A program made the translations under genes and the position numbers. The notes below the pieces were generated by a model that was not told the DNA's origin, did no database searches, and worked only from the letters and a program-made list of their open reading frames with translations. A DNA stretch of 44,639 bases from a virus. Below are positions 30,786-38,309 of this stretch, one piece after another; position 1 is the stretch's first letter; every line of letters begins with the position of its first letter. Location: the IMG/VR virus record IMGVR_UViG_3300028025_004645, positions 1-44,639 of that record; one strand, 5' to 3'.

Positions 30786-32570
30786 ATGGAATACATGGGT
30801 GTCAAAATAGACTTAGAAAAAGATAAACTATTTGATGAATTAGGAATTAAAAGATTACAAGAATCTTACATGCGTGATGATGAAACATCACCACAACAGA
30901 GGTTTGCATATGTATCATCGTCATTTGGAAGTAATGCTGAACATTCTCAGCGCCTTTACAATTACGCCGCTAATCATTGGCTCAGTTATAGTACTCCAAT
31001 TCTTAGCTACGGCCGTTCTAAGCGTGGTATGCCTATTTCATGTTTTCTCAACTATATCGAAGATACTGCGGAGGGTTTAGTTGATAATCTTAGCGAAACT
31101 AATTGGCTTTCTATGCTTGGCGGTGGTGTTGGTATTGGCTTCGGTATACGTAGTGCAGACGACAAGAGTACTGGTGTTATGCCGCACCTCAAAATTTACG
31201 ATGCTTCATCTCTTGCTTACCGTCAGGGTCGTACTCGCCGTGGAAGTTATGCTGCTTATCTTGATATCAATCATCCCGACATTATATCATTTTTAGAAAT
31301 GCGTAAGCCAACAGGTGATCCCAATGTACGTTGCATGAATTTACATCACGGCATCAATATCACAGATGACTTTATGCAGTTGATTGAAAGTTGTATGTTG
31401 GATCCAGAAGCTGATGATTCATGGAATTTAGTTGATCCAAAGTCAAAAGAAATTCGTGAAACAGTCTCAGCTAAACATTTGTGGCAACAAATCTTAGAAT
31501 TACGTATGCATACTGGTGAACCTTATATTCACTATATTGATACCAGTAATAAAATGTTACCACAATTCCTAAAAGATAAGGGATTGAAAATACACCAATC
31601 AAATCTTTGTTCTGAAATTATTTTACCAACAAATGAAGAAAGAACTGCTGTATGTTGTCTATCATCTTTAAATTTGGAGTACTATGATGAATGGAAGAAT
31701 GAACCTTTGTTCCTTAGGGATGTTGCTGAAATGCTCGATAACGTTTTGGAGTATTTTATTACTAATGCACCTGATACCATTTCCAGGGCTATATACTCTG
31801 CTAGCCGTGAGCGTTCTATTGGCATTGGTGCCTTAGGTTTCCATGCACATCTTCAAAAGAACAATATTGCATTTGAAGGTGTAATGGCCAAGGTTGCAAA
31901 CAATCAAATGTTCAAACATATCAGAAAAGGATTGGATGATGCTAACCAAATTCTTGGCCAAATACGAGGTCCTGCTCCTGATGCTGTTAGCACTGGCCAG
32001 CGGTTTAGTCACCTCATGGCTATTGCTCCAAATGCTTCTTCTTCTATCATTATGGGAAACACTAGTCCTAGCGTCGAGCCTTATCGTGCTAATGCTTACC
32101 GTCAGGATACTTTATCGGGAGCTTTTCTAAACAAGAACAAATATCTTGACGGAATTATCAAAGGATTAACACAAACAGAAGAAGAATATAATGACATTTG
32201 GTCATCTATTATTGCAAATGATGGTTCTGTTCAACATTTGGATATTCTTGATGAAAATCAAAAAGCAGTATTCAAAACGTCTATGGAAATTGACCAACGT
32301 TGGGTGGTCGAATTGGCTGCTGACCGTCAACAATACATAGACCAAGCTCAATCATTGAATTTGTTCTTCCGTCCAGATGCACACATCAAATACATTCATG
32401 CAATTCATTTTATGGCATGGAAAAAAGGATTGAAAACTCTTTACTACTGCCGTTCAGAAAAGATTGGTAAAGCAGATAAAGTATCCAAGAAAATTGAACG
32501 TCAGGTGATTAAAGAATTGGATATGGTTCAAGTAGCACAAGGAAATGATTGTATAGCATGTGAGGGATAA
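30786..32570 (+). CDS. nrdA: Class I ribonucleotide reductase large subunit
   Basis: This 594-residue alpha subunit reduces ribonucleotides to supply dNTPs. Visible features are the substrate and radical-site residues MPISCFLN (C86), SNLCSEI with N273, C275 and E277, VCCLSSLNL with the partner Cys (C290 or C291), and the C-terminal CIAC (C589, C592) that is re-reduced by thioredoxin. Usual NrdA is about 750 residues. The missing part is the N-terminal ATP cone, so dATP allosteric inhibition is probably lost. Paired with nrdB at 33598 and a thioredoxin at 33359. Confidence 0.96.
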   Translation: MEYMGVKIDLEKDKLFDELGIKRLQESYMRDDETSPQQRFAYVSSSFGSNAEHSQRLYNYAANHWLSYSTPILSYGRSKRGMPISCFLNYIEDTAEGLVDNLSETNWLSMLGGGVGIGFGIRSADDKSTGVMPHLKIYDASSLAYRQGRTRRGSYAAYLDINHPDIISFLEMRKPTGDPNVRCMNLHHGINITDDFMQLIESCMLDPEADDSWNLVDPKSKEIRETVSAKHLWQQILELRMHTGEPYIHYIDTSNKMLPQFLKDKGLKIHQSNLCSEIILPTNEERTAVCCLSSLNLEYYDEWKNEPLFLRDVAEMLDNVLEYFITNAPDTISRAIYSASRERSIGIGALGFHAHLQKNNIAFEGVMAKVANNQMFKHIRKGLDDANQILGQIRGPAPDAVSTGQRFSHLMAIAPNASSSIIMGNTSPSVEPYRANAYRQDTLSGAFLNKNKYLDGIIKGLTQTEEEYNDIWSSIIANDGSVQHLDILDENQKAVFKTSMEIDQRWVVELAADRQQYIDQAQSLNLFFRPDAHIKYIHAIHFMAWKKGLKTLYYCRSEKIGKADKVSKKIERQVIKELDMVQVAQGNDCIACEG

Positions 32571-33209
32571 ATGAAACCTACAATTGCTTTGTTTTTACAT
32601 CAGCCAAAATGTTCAGTACAATCTGGTAATGGAATAATTAAAGCATTAGAAACACACTATAATTTTAAAATATTCACAAAGCACGAACTAGAAAATGACT
32701 TCTTCGATAATGTCGATATTGTTGCTTTTCCTGGTGGCTTGGGTGATAGTGATAGTTTTGATTTTCTGTTTAAAGATAATTGCCACCGCATTTCTGATTT
32801 TATTCATAACGGTGGCCGTTATTTGGGAATTTGCATGGGTGCTTATTGGGCTGGCAATGATTACTTTAATTTTTTGGATAATGTGAGTGTTGAACAATAC
32901 ATAACTAGACCAAATACAGACACACGTAGACCCCATGCAAAAAACTTAAAAATTGAATGGTTGGGTAAAGAAGAAAAAATGTTCTTTTATGATGGTTGTG
33001 CTTTTGGTCCAGGACAGTATGAGATTATCGCAAAGTATATGAATGATGATCCTATGGCCATCATTCAAAATAGAATAGGTTTAATTGGTTGTCATCCAGA
33101 AAGTCAACCTCATTGGTATGAATCATATAGTTGGATGAAAGGTTATTATCATGACGGAAAACACCACAAACTATTATTAAATTTTGTAAACGAATTAATG
33201 GAGAAATAG
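32571..33209 (+). CDS. Class I glutamine-amidotransferase-like protein (BPL_N type)
   Basis: This 212-residue protein has VDIVAFPGGLGDSDSF, then HNGGRYLGICMGAYWAGND with a nucleophile-type Cys (C88), and IGLIGCHPESQPHWY near the C-terminus with the His-Pro-Glu of class I amidotransferases. The elbow GICMGAYWA with the preceding NGGRYL is closest in my memory to the N-terminal biotin-protein-ligase-like (BPL_N) family. It lies between nrdA and nrdB with no intergenic space, so a link to nucleotide supply is suspected. The reaction is unknown. Confidence 0.8.
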   Translation: MKPTIALFLHQPKCSVQSGNGIIKALETHYNFKIFTKHELENDFFDNVDIVAFPGGLGDSDSFDFLFKDNCHRISDFIHNGGRYLGICMGAYWAGNDYFNFLDNVSVEQYITRPNTDTRRPHAKNLKIEWLGKEEKMFFYDGCAFGPGQYEIIAKYMNDDPMAIIQNRIGLIGCHPESQPHWYESYSWMKGYYHDGKHHKLLLNFVNELMEK

Positions 33210-33362
33210 ATGGCGAAAGATTACAGTAAATTTGAAACACAAAAAGAAATACTGTTAGAATATTTACAAGTAATGATTGCTTTACAAGATTGGCATGGAG
33301 TTGCTGATGTTGCAATGGATTTACGTGAATTAGAAGCAAAACAAAACAAGGAAAAGAAATGA
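33210..33362 (+). CDS. Small conserved helical phage protein
   Basis: A 50-residue protein starting MAKDYSKFETQKEILLEYLQ, with the block QDWHGVADVAMDLRELEA that I recall from tiny proteins of marine T4-like phages. It begins immediately after the upstream stop, and its stop overlaps the ATG of the thioredoxin gene. Function unknown. Confidence 0.75.
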   Translation: MAKDYSKFETQKEILLEYLQVMIALQDWHGVADVAMDLRELEAKQNKEKK

Positions 33363-33601
33363 AGATATTAAGATTTACAGCCTCATGGTGTGGACCATGC
33401 AAATCATTAGCAAAAAATTTAGAAGAAGCAAACCTGTCGTTGCCAATTGAAGTGGTTGATATTGATATTCAATCTGATGTTGCAGTTGAATATGGCATTC
33501 GTGGTGTACCAACCTTGGTGTTGACTGATGGTACAGTTGAGATTAAACGATTGGTTGGTTCAAAGACAGTTAAAGAGTTACAAGAGTGGGCAACAATATG
33601 A
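33359..33601 (+). CDS. Thioredoxin
   Basis: This 80-residue small thioredoxin has the active site WCGPC (C11, C14), the cis-Pro region GVPTLVL and a compact C-terminal helix. At 80 residues it is shorter than E. coli thioredoxin (about 108) and closer in size to glutaredoxins, but WCGPC is thioredoxin-type. It likely reduces the C-terminal cysteines of NrdA. It overlaps nrdB by four bases. Confidence 0.92.
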   Translation: MKILRFTASWCGPCKSLAKNLEEANLSLPIEVVDIDIQSDVAVEYGIRGVPTLVLTDGTVEIKRLVGSKTVKELQEWATI

Positions 33602-34590
33602 TTAAGAAAATTGGATCTAAACTTACGGATGAAAGAAACAGTTTCAAACCTTTCAATTATCCTTGGGCATATGATGCATGGTTGAAACACGAACAATCAC
33701 ATTGGTTACACACAGAAGTCCCAATGATGGAAGACGTTAAGGATTGGAAAAAGAAACTAACAAAAGAAGAAAAACAATTTCTAACACACATCTTTAGATT
33801 CTTTACACAAGGTGACATTGACGTTGCTGGTGGTTATGTAAACAACTATCTGCCATACTTTCCACAACCTGAAGTACGTATGATGTTGTTGGGTTTTGCA
33901 GCAAGAGAAGCATTACATGTAGCTGCTTATAGTCACCTAATCGAAACACTTGGTTTACCTGAAGCCACTTACAACCAATTCTCAGATTATCAAGAAATGA
34001 AAGACAAACACGATTATGTGTTGGACATTTCTTCTAAGAATGGTGATGCCGCTTCAACTGCAACCCACATCGCCGTGTTCAGTGCTTTCACTGAAGGGAT
34101 GCAGTTGTTCTCCTCTTTCATTATGTTATTAAACTTTCCACGCACAGGTAAGATGAAAGGTATGGGACAGATTGTTACATGGTCTATTGTTGATGAAACA
34201 CAACATGCTGAATCAATGATTAAATTATTCCGTACCTACATAGAGGAAAACAAAGAGATATGGAACGATGACCTTAAAGGACGCATATATAGTATTGCAG
34301 AAAAAATGGTCGAGTTGGAAGATAAGTTTATTGACCTCGCCTTTTCTATGGGCGCTATGGACGGTCTTTCTAGTGAAGATGTCAAAAAGTATATCCGTTA
34401 TATTGCTGACAGGCGTCTTATATCTCTTGGTCTTAAAGGCATTTTTAAAGTAAAGAAGAACCCACTACCATGGGTTGAAGAAATGATTAACGCACCAACA
34501 CACACAAACTTCTTTGAGAATCGGGCAACCGATTATGCAAAAGGTGCCTTGAGTGGTGATTGGGGAGATGTTTGGGCCAAAGCAGCTTAA
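33598..34590 (+). CDS. nrdB: Class I ribonucleotide reductase small subunit
   Basis: This 330-residue beta subunit holds the di-iron/tyrosyl radical centre. Ligands seen are D73 in FTQGDIDV, E104 and H107 in AAREALHVAAY, E in SAFTEGMQLF, and E and H in VDETQHAES. Y111, four residues after H107, is the radical Tyr position. The start is the ATG at 33598 overlapping the thioredoxin stop (ATGA) rather than the in-frame GTG 12 bases upstream. Together with nrdA and thioredoxin this makes a complete class I system. Confidence 0.96.
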   Translation: MIKKIGSKLTDERNSFKPFNYPWAYDAWLKHEQSHWLHTEVPMMEDVKDWKKKLTKEEKQFLTHIFRFFTQGDIDVAGGYVNNYLPYFPQPEVRMMLLGFAAREALHVAAYSHLIETLGLPEATYNQFSDYQEMKDKHDYVLDISSKNGDAASTATHIAVFSAFTEGMQLFSSFIMLLNFPRTGKMKGMGQIVTWSIVDETQHAESMIKLFRTYIEENKEIWNDDLKGRIYSIAEKMVELEDKFIDLAFSMGAMDGLSSEDVKKYIRYIADRRLISLGLKGIFKVKKNPLPWVEEMINAPTHTNFFENRATDYAKGALSGDWGDVWAKAA

Positions 34591-34599
34591 AGGAATAAA

Positions 34600-34788
34600 A
34601 TGGGAACAAAAACAATAACAGCAGAGTGTACAAACTGTGAATCAAGCTATGATATGATCTACATGGAAGAATTAGTATCAGAAGAATATCCGGAGTTTTG
34701 CCCATTTTGTGGTGAAACCATCGAATCGTTGTCCGAAGAAGAATATATAGATGAGGATGATGATTCTGATGGGGACAAATGGGACTAA
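34600..34788 (+). CDS. Small zinc-ribbon protein
   Basis: This 62-residue acidic protein has CTNC near the N-terminus and CPFCGE in the middle, a four-Cys zinc ribbon, followed by a very acidic tail (EEEYIDEDDDSDGDKWD). Such proteins often bind nucleic acid or polymerase, but nothing specific can be said. AGGA lies upstream. It overlaps the next gene by ten bases. Confidence 0.8.
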   Translation: MGTKTITAECTNCESSYDMIYMEELVSEEYPEFCPFCGETIESLSEEEYIDEDDDSDGDKWD

Positions 34789-35192
34789 ACTGGACATACA
34801 AAGATAAAGATTTTACAGAAGATTTGATTGGTGAGAATTATGGTTTTGTGTATCTTATAACCAACAATGTAACAAACAAAAAATACATTGGTAAGAAATT
34901 TTTCTACTCCTCAAAGACCAGACAAGTAAAAGGTAAGAAGAAACGTTTCAAAGTTTCTTCGGACTGGCAAACTTACTACGGTAGCAACGAGGAATTGAAA
35001 AAAGATGTTATAATACATGGACTAGATTCGTTTAGCCGAAAAATCATACATCTCTGTAAAAGTAAAGGTGAGTGTGGCTATCTTGAAGCAAAAGAACAGT
35101 TTGTGAATGGTGCTCTGGAGACAGATGACTATTACAATTCTTGGATTATGGTTAGGGTAAGAAAATCACACATTAAAGGATTACAATGTTAG
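34779..35192 (+). CDS. GIY-YIG-type nuclease-like protein
   Basis: This 137-residue protein contains YGFVYLITNNVTNKKYIGKK (about 21-40), where VYLIT...KYIGKK matches the GIY-YIG strand pair in a derived form, then SDWQTYYGSNEELKKDV and YLEAKEQFVNG with a Glu suitable for metal binding. This is the form found in T4-like phages beside replication genes. It could be a homing-type or branch-processing endonuclease. No intron or interrupted gene is seen here. Confidence 0.8.
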   Translation: MGLNWTYKDKDFTEDLIGENYGFVYLITNNVTNKKYIGKKFFYSSKTRQVKGKKKRFKVSSDWQTYYGSNEELKKDVIIHGLDSFSRKIIHLCKSKGECGYLEAKEQFVNGALETDDYYNSWIMVRVRKSHIKGLQC

Positions 35193-35530
35193 ACTATTTG
35201 AAAGAAGTTGGTGGGGAATTTGATGCGTTATTCTTTTTACCGATGGAAGATGAAGATAGTATCAATATCATAACAAACAAATACAAAAATCCAGGACAAC
35301 CAATAGAAGGAAACATTATTGGTTCTTGGTGGCATATTTTGTTGTTTAAATGCAACGAAGATAATGGTGATGTAGAGGAGCTCGATACCTTTGATGCCAT
35401 TTTTGCCGATCCTAGAGAATACATATCCGGATTGATTCCACAAGGTTGGTATGGCTTAATTGCAAAGAAAACCACAACCTCCAACATTTTCTTAGATGAT
35501 GCTGTTGACAAATTTAAGTCAATGATGTAA
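35186..35530 (+). CDS. Unknown phage protein
   Basis: This 114-residue acidic protein has a hydrophobic, partly aromatic centre (IEGNIIGSWWHILLFKCNED) and a C-terminal helix. No family is recognised. It overlaps the nuclease-like gene by seven bases; the -35 of the RNase H promoter lies in its last codons and the -10 starts at its stop. Confidence 0.75.
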   Translation: MLDYLKEVGGEFDALFFLPMEDEDSINIITNKYKNPGQPIEGNIIGSWWHILLFKCNEDNGDVEELDTFDAIFADPREYISGLIPQGWYGLIAKKTTTSNIFLDDAVDKFKSMM

Positions 35531-35533
35531 AAT
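35505..35533 (+). promoter_or_regulatory. Sigma70-type promoter upstream of RNase H
   Basis: A perfect TTGACA (35505-35510), 17-nt spacer and TAAAAT (35528-35533) preceded by TG (extended -10). The -10 overlaps the stop codon of the upstream gene. The start would be near 35540, about 20 nt before the ATG at 35560. Confidence 0.65.
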
Positions 35534-35559
35534 ACAAACATCTAAACTAAAAGTATATT

Positions 35560-36423
35560 ATGATTCTCGTTGATCTCAACCAAGTATTGTTGTCTGGATT
35601 AATGGCTCAAATTGCCAGCCAAAAAGGTGTTAAACTGGAAGAAGGTCTTATTAGACACATGATTCTGAACATCATCAGGACGCACCTAAAGAACTTCCGT
35701 AAAGAATATGGTGAGGTTGTACTCTGTAGTGACAACCGTAAATATTGGCGCAAGGAATTCTTTCCATTCTATAAAGCTGGTCGTAAAAAGACAAGAGAAA
35801 AATCGAGCCTCGATTGGCACTTAATTTTTGACATGCTTGCTAAATTCAAACAAGAATTGCGTGACAACTTCCCGTATAAAGTTGTTGATGTTGAGGGAGC
35901 AGAAGCGGATGACATTATTGGCACACTTGTGCCCCGTCATATCATGCATGAAAACATCCTAATCATTTCAAGTGATGGTGATTTTCTACAATTACAGATG
36001 TATAATGGTAGAAGTGAATTTACTGTTAAACAATACAATCCTACTCAAAAGAAATTTATTGTTTCGGAAAATCCAATAGCTGAACTCAAAGAAAAAATCA
36101 TCCGTGGTGATAAGGGTGATGGTATACCAAATGTACTCTCAGTTTCGGATTGTTTTGTTCGGGACATACGTCAAACACCCATCAATAAAAGTAAATTTGA
36201 CAAATTGATGGAAAAAGACTACGGTGAATGGGAAGATGAAAATGCTAGAATTGGTTACTCTCGTAACCAGACACTCATTGACTTGAGAAATATACCAGGT
36301 GATATTAGAGAGAAAATCATAAATACTTATGAGGAAACCAAACCGGCATCCAAAGGTAAGATATTGGATTATTTGATTACAAACAAACTAAAAAGTTTAA
36401 TTGATGTTATTGAGGAATTTTAA
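35560..36423 (+). CDS. rnh: RNase H / 5'-3' exonuclease, T4 Rnh-like (FEN family)
   Basis: This 287-residue enzyme removes RNA primers and flaps during lagging-strand synthesis. FEN-family acidic motifs are MILVDLNQ, VVLCSDNRKYWRKEFFPFYK, EGAEADDIIGTLV, ISSDGDFLQL and RGDKGDGIPN. Length is close to T4 Rnh (305). It has its own promoter. The stop overlaps the next ATG (TAATG). Confidence 0.94.
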   Translation: MILVDLNQVLLSGLMAQIASQKGVKLEEGLIRHMILNIIRTHLKNFRKEYGEVVLCSDNRKYWRKEFFPFYKAGRKKTREKSSLDWHLIFDMLAKFKQELRDNFPYKVVDVEGAEADDIIGTLVPRHIMHENILIISSDGDFLQLQMYNGRSEFTVKQYNPTQKKFIVSENPIAELKEKIIRGDKGDGIPNVLSVSDCFVRDIRQTPINKSKFDKLMEKDYGEWEDENARIGYSRNQTLIDLRNIPGDIREKIINTYEETKPASKGKILDYLITNKLKSLIDVIEEF

Positions 36424-36848
36424 TGAAAACGTTATATGAAATATTTGATGCTATTGATGATGCTCAAAGTAGAAAAGAGAGAATGGATATTATCAGCCAA
36501 AACTTGACACAAACATTAGTCGATGTTTTCAAGCTAACTTATCATCCAGATTTTCAATGGAAAGTAAAAGAGATACCTGAAAACTATAAAGTACCAACCG
36601 ATATGTTACCAGGTATCACACACGATAGTCTGGCACACCAATTGCGTAGATTGTATATGTTTCAAGAAGGTAATCCAACCGCTGAAACATTAACGGACAA
36701 AAGAAGAAATGAACTCTTAATTCAAATGTTGGAATCAATCGAACCTAGAGAAGCTGAAATCTTATTGGGTATATTCCAAAAAGATTTAGGAGTAAAAGGC
36801 ATAAACTATAAATTTGTAAAAGAGGCATTTCCAGACCTTCTACCATAA
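36423..36848 (+). CDS. Conserved T4-like phage protein (DUF6433-like)
   Basis: This 141-residue helical protein starts MKTLYEIFDAIDDAQSRKER, has a centre PENYKVPTDMLPGITHDSL, and ends with ESIEPREAEILLGIFQKDLG and KEAFPDLLP. I associate this with DUF6433 from marine T4-like phages, from memory. Position beside rnh is typical. Function unknown. The start resembles the capsid-targeting leader but lacks Glu at position 10. Confidence 0.8.
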   Translation: MKTLYEIFDAIDDAQSRKERMDIISQNLTQTLVDVFKLTYHPDFQWKVKEIPENYKVPTDMLPGITHDSLAHQLRRLYMFQEGNPTAETLTDKRRNELLIQMLESIEPREAEILLGIFQKDLGVKGINYKFVKEAFPDLLP

Positions 36849-37216
36849 TGGACAAAGAAAAAATAATTGTCGTATCCGGCGAATTTGATCCTATATCTTA
36901 TGATGAATTTAAATTATTAAAAAAATGCAAGTCAAAGTGTGATTGGCTTGTTGTTGGAGTACACTCTGATGATTATCTAAAATTACTCAGAAATGGCTCA
37001 AAAAACACCCACGAACAAAGAAAAGAAATAATAGAAAGTTTTTCATTTGTTGATGAAGTGTTCACCTTCAATGATATGGACGGAACATCATGCAATTTGT
37101 TGAAATTAATAAAAATGTGTTATCCTATGTCAAATATAATTTTTGTGTCAAAGACACACACAGCAAATATGCCAGAATCTCGTATTCGTGGTATAACCTT
37201 TGAGACTATTAAATAA
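36848..37216 (+). CDS. Cytidylyltransferase-fold protein with degraded active site
   Basis: This 122-residue protein has the nucleotidylyltransferase layout IIVVSGEFDPISYDEFKLLK, CDWLVVGVHSDDYL, EQRKEIIESFSFVDEVFTF and a late FVSKTHTANMPESRIRGI. In active enzymes the first motif reads G.FD..H.GH; here the histidine positions are S-Y-D-E, so catalysis is doubtful. It may bind nucleotide as a scaffold. It starts on the TAATG of the upstream gene. Confidence 0.75.
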   Translation: MDKEKIIVVSGEFDPISYDEFKLLKKCKSKCDWLVVGVHSDDYLKLLRNGSKNTHEQRKEIIESFSFVDEVFTFNDMDGTSCNLLKLIKMCYPMSNIIFVSKTHTANMPESRIRGITFETIK

Positions 37217-37230
37217 GGAGTTAAATTAAA

Positions 37231-37416
37231 GTGTCAAAATTTTCCGGTAAGTTTCGTAATTACGAAGAAGATGATAATTTCAATTTTCAACCAAGAAAAA
37301 AGAAAAAAGAACAAAAAACCATAAGAAAAAAATCTAATTATGACGATTATGATTATTTCATGGGCAATGAGGACTACCAAAAACCTGCCAGAAAAAAAGC
37401 AAGACAGTTTAGTTAA
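37231..37416 (+). CDS. Small highly charged protein
   Basis: A 61-residue protein starting at GTG 37231, with AAGGAG (37216-37221) about 9 nt upstream. It is strongly basic with Tyr/Asp clusters (PRKKKKEQKTIRKK, NYDDYDYF) and probably disordered. It may bind nucleic acid; no family is recognised. Confidence 0.65.
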   Translation: MSKFSGKFRNYEEDDNFNFQPRKKKKEQKTIRKKSNYDDYDYFMGNEDYQKPARKKARQFS

Positions 37417-37422
37417 ATTCTA

Positions 37423-37442
37423 GTGTTGTTTTTGTGCAACAC
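37423..37442 (+). terminator. Weak stem-loop after the RNase H operon
   Basis: GTGTTG and CAACAC form a 6-bp stem with an 8-nt T-rich loop just before the next promoter. There is no following T run, so it may be only a partial terminator. Confidence 0.3.
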
Positions 37443-37447
37443 ACCTA

Positions 37448-37475
37448 TTGACAAATATCCTGAATAGTGTATAAT
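37448..37475 (+). promoter_or_regulatory. Strong sigma70-type promoter
   Basis: Consensus TTGACA (37448-37453), 16-nt spacer and consensus TATAAT (37470-37475) with extended -10 TG. It is the best promoter match in the window and drives the block of very small genes from 37500, which suggests early expression. Confidence 0.85.
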
Positions 37476-37499
37476 ACACTTATTCGTTGGAGAAAATTT

Positions 37500-37838
37500 A
37501 TGATGTTCTATGTACGTATTCCTAAGTCAAAGGCCAAAAAAGTGCCTAAGGCCAAGCTTGAGCAGTACGAAATGTGGTTGAAATCTCATCAACCAACAAA
37601 ACCACTCAAAATTCAAAAATCCAATAATGTATTAAGTGATTATAAGTTGACCGCACCTGTTGGTCGTGAAACTAAACAATATAAATCATTAAATACAGGT
37701 GAAACCGGTGCAACCAAAGCTGCGGCAAAGGTCTATACTGGCACAAACATGCTGGGCATTGCAACAATGCACAAATCCAACGCTGTTCCTGTGTTTAACA
37801 GTGAAGCAGCTGTAGAAATTTCGAAGATGAGGCGCTAA
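37500..37838 (+). CDS. Conserved small basic phage protein
   Basis: This 112-residue protein begins MMFYVRIPKSKAKKVPKAKL and ends VYTGTNMLGIATMHKSNAVP with EAAVEISKMRR. I recall the C-terminal block TGT..LGI.TMHKSN.VP from marine T4-like phages. The start is set at 37500, with GGAG 8 nt upstream; longer forms would start in the promoter region. Function unknown. Confidence 0.8.
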   Translation: MMFYVRIPKSKAKKVPKAKLEQYEMWLKSHQPTKPLKIQKSNNVLSDYKLTAPVGRETKQYKSLNTGETGATKAAAKVYTGTNMLGIATMHKSNAVPVFNSEAAVEISKMRR

Positions 37839-37839
37839 A

Positions 37840-37992
37840 ATGAGCAAAAAAATGAGTTTTGTAGTAAAATTACAACGTCCTGTGTGTCGTACACCAATTA
37901 AGCCTGTGCAAGAGCACAAAAATGTAGTAAAATATGATCGTAAAGACGCTAAAAAAGCGATTATGTCATCAATTTCTGAGCTAGGAGCATAA
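37840..37992 (+). CDS. Very small basic protein
   Basis: A 50-residue protein (MSKKMSFVVKLQRPVCRTPI ... KKAIMSSISELGA) starting two bases after the upstream stop. It is basic with a predicted C-terminal helix. No family is recognised. Supported by tight packing with its neighbours and coding-like composition. Confidence 0.65.
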   Translation: MSKKMSFVVKLQRPVCRTPIKPVQEHKNVVKYDRKDAKKAIMSSISELGA

Positions 37993-37993
37993 A

Positions 37994-38140
37994 ATGTCAC
38001 AAAACACTGAGCCAAAACAAGAACCTCAAGCACCGATTGACTGGAAACCTTTAGATGAAGTCACTCGGCAATGGGCAGTTATGTCACAATTCGAAAATGA
38101 CCAAGATTGGTACAAACGGATGAAAGAATATTATGAATAA
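37994..38140 (+). CDS. Very small acidic protein
   Basis: A 48-residue protein (MSQNTEPKQEPQAPIDWKPL ... FENDQDWYKRMKEYYE) with GGAG (37984-37987) upstream. Trp/Tyr-rich C-terminal helix. It overlaps the next gene by eight bases. Function unknown. Confidence 0.65.
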   Translation: MSQNTEPKQEPQAPIDWKPLDEVTRQWAVMSQFENDQDWYKRMKEYYE

Positions 38141-38309
38141 TTCTTGGGTAACACATTTAATTGATTCTGAAGATGGTTCAGGAGACCTAATTCTACAATT
38201 CCCTGATGAACTTGTTAATGAAAAGGGTTGGAAAGAAGGCACCGTGTTAAATTTAAAAGTTGAAGAAACACCAACAGGCAATGTTATCATTGTAACCGAG
38301 AAAGAATAA
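38133..38309 (+). CDS. AbrB/SpoVT-like small DNA-binding candidate
   Basis: This 58-residue protein has the pattern GDLILQFPDELVNEKGWKEG followed by TVLNLKV and VIIVTEK. The strand, P-x-x-L helix, GW.EG turn and two more strands are typical of swapped-hairpin AbrB/MazE-type domains. In a phage this could be a small transcription factor acting on host or phage genes. It overlaps the next start by one base (TAATG). Confidence 0.7.
   Translation: MNNSWVTHLIDSEDGSGDLILQFPDELVNEKGWKEGTVLNLKVEETPTGNVIIVTEKE

Noticed and set aside
36318-36326. CATAAATAC as a late promoter
   Set aside because: It lies inside the RNase H gene, about 100 bases from the next start, and one mismatch to an AT-rich octamer is expected by chance.
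36423-36848. N-terminus MKTLYEIFDA looks like a capsid-targeting leader
   Set aside because: It lacks Glu at position 10 and the hydrophobic-x-Glu cleavage signature, and the gene lies beside RNase H rather than in the virion block.
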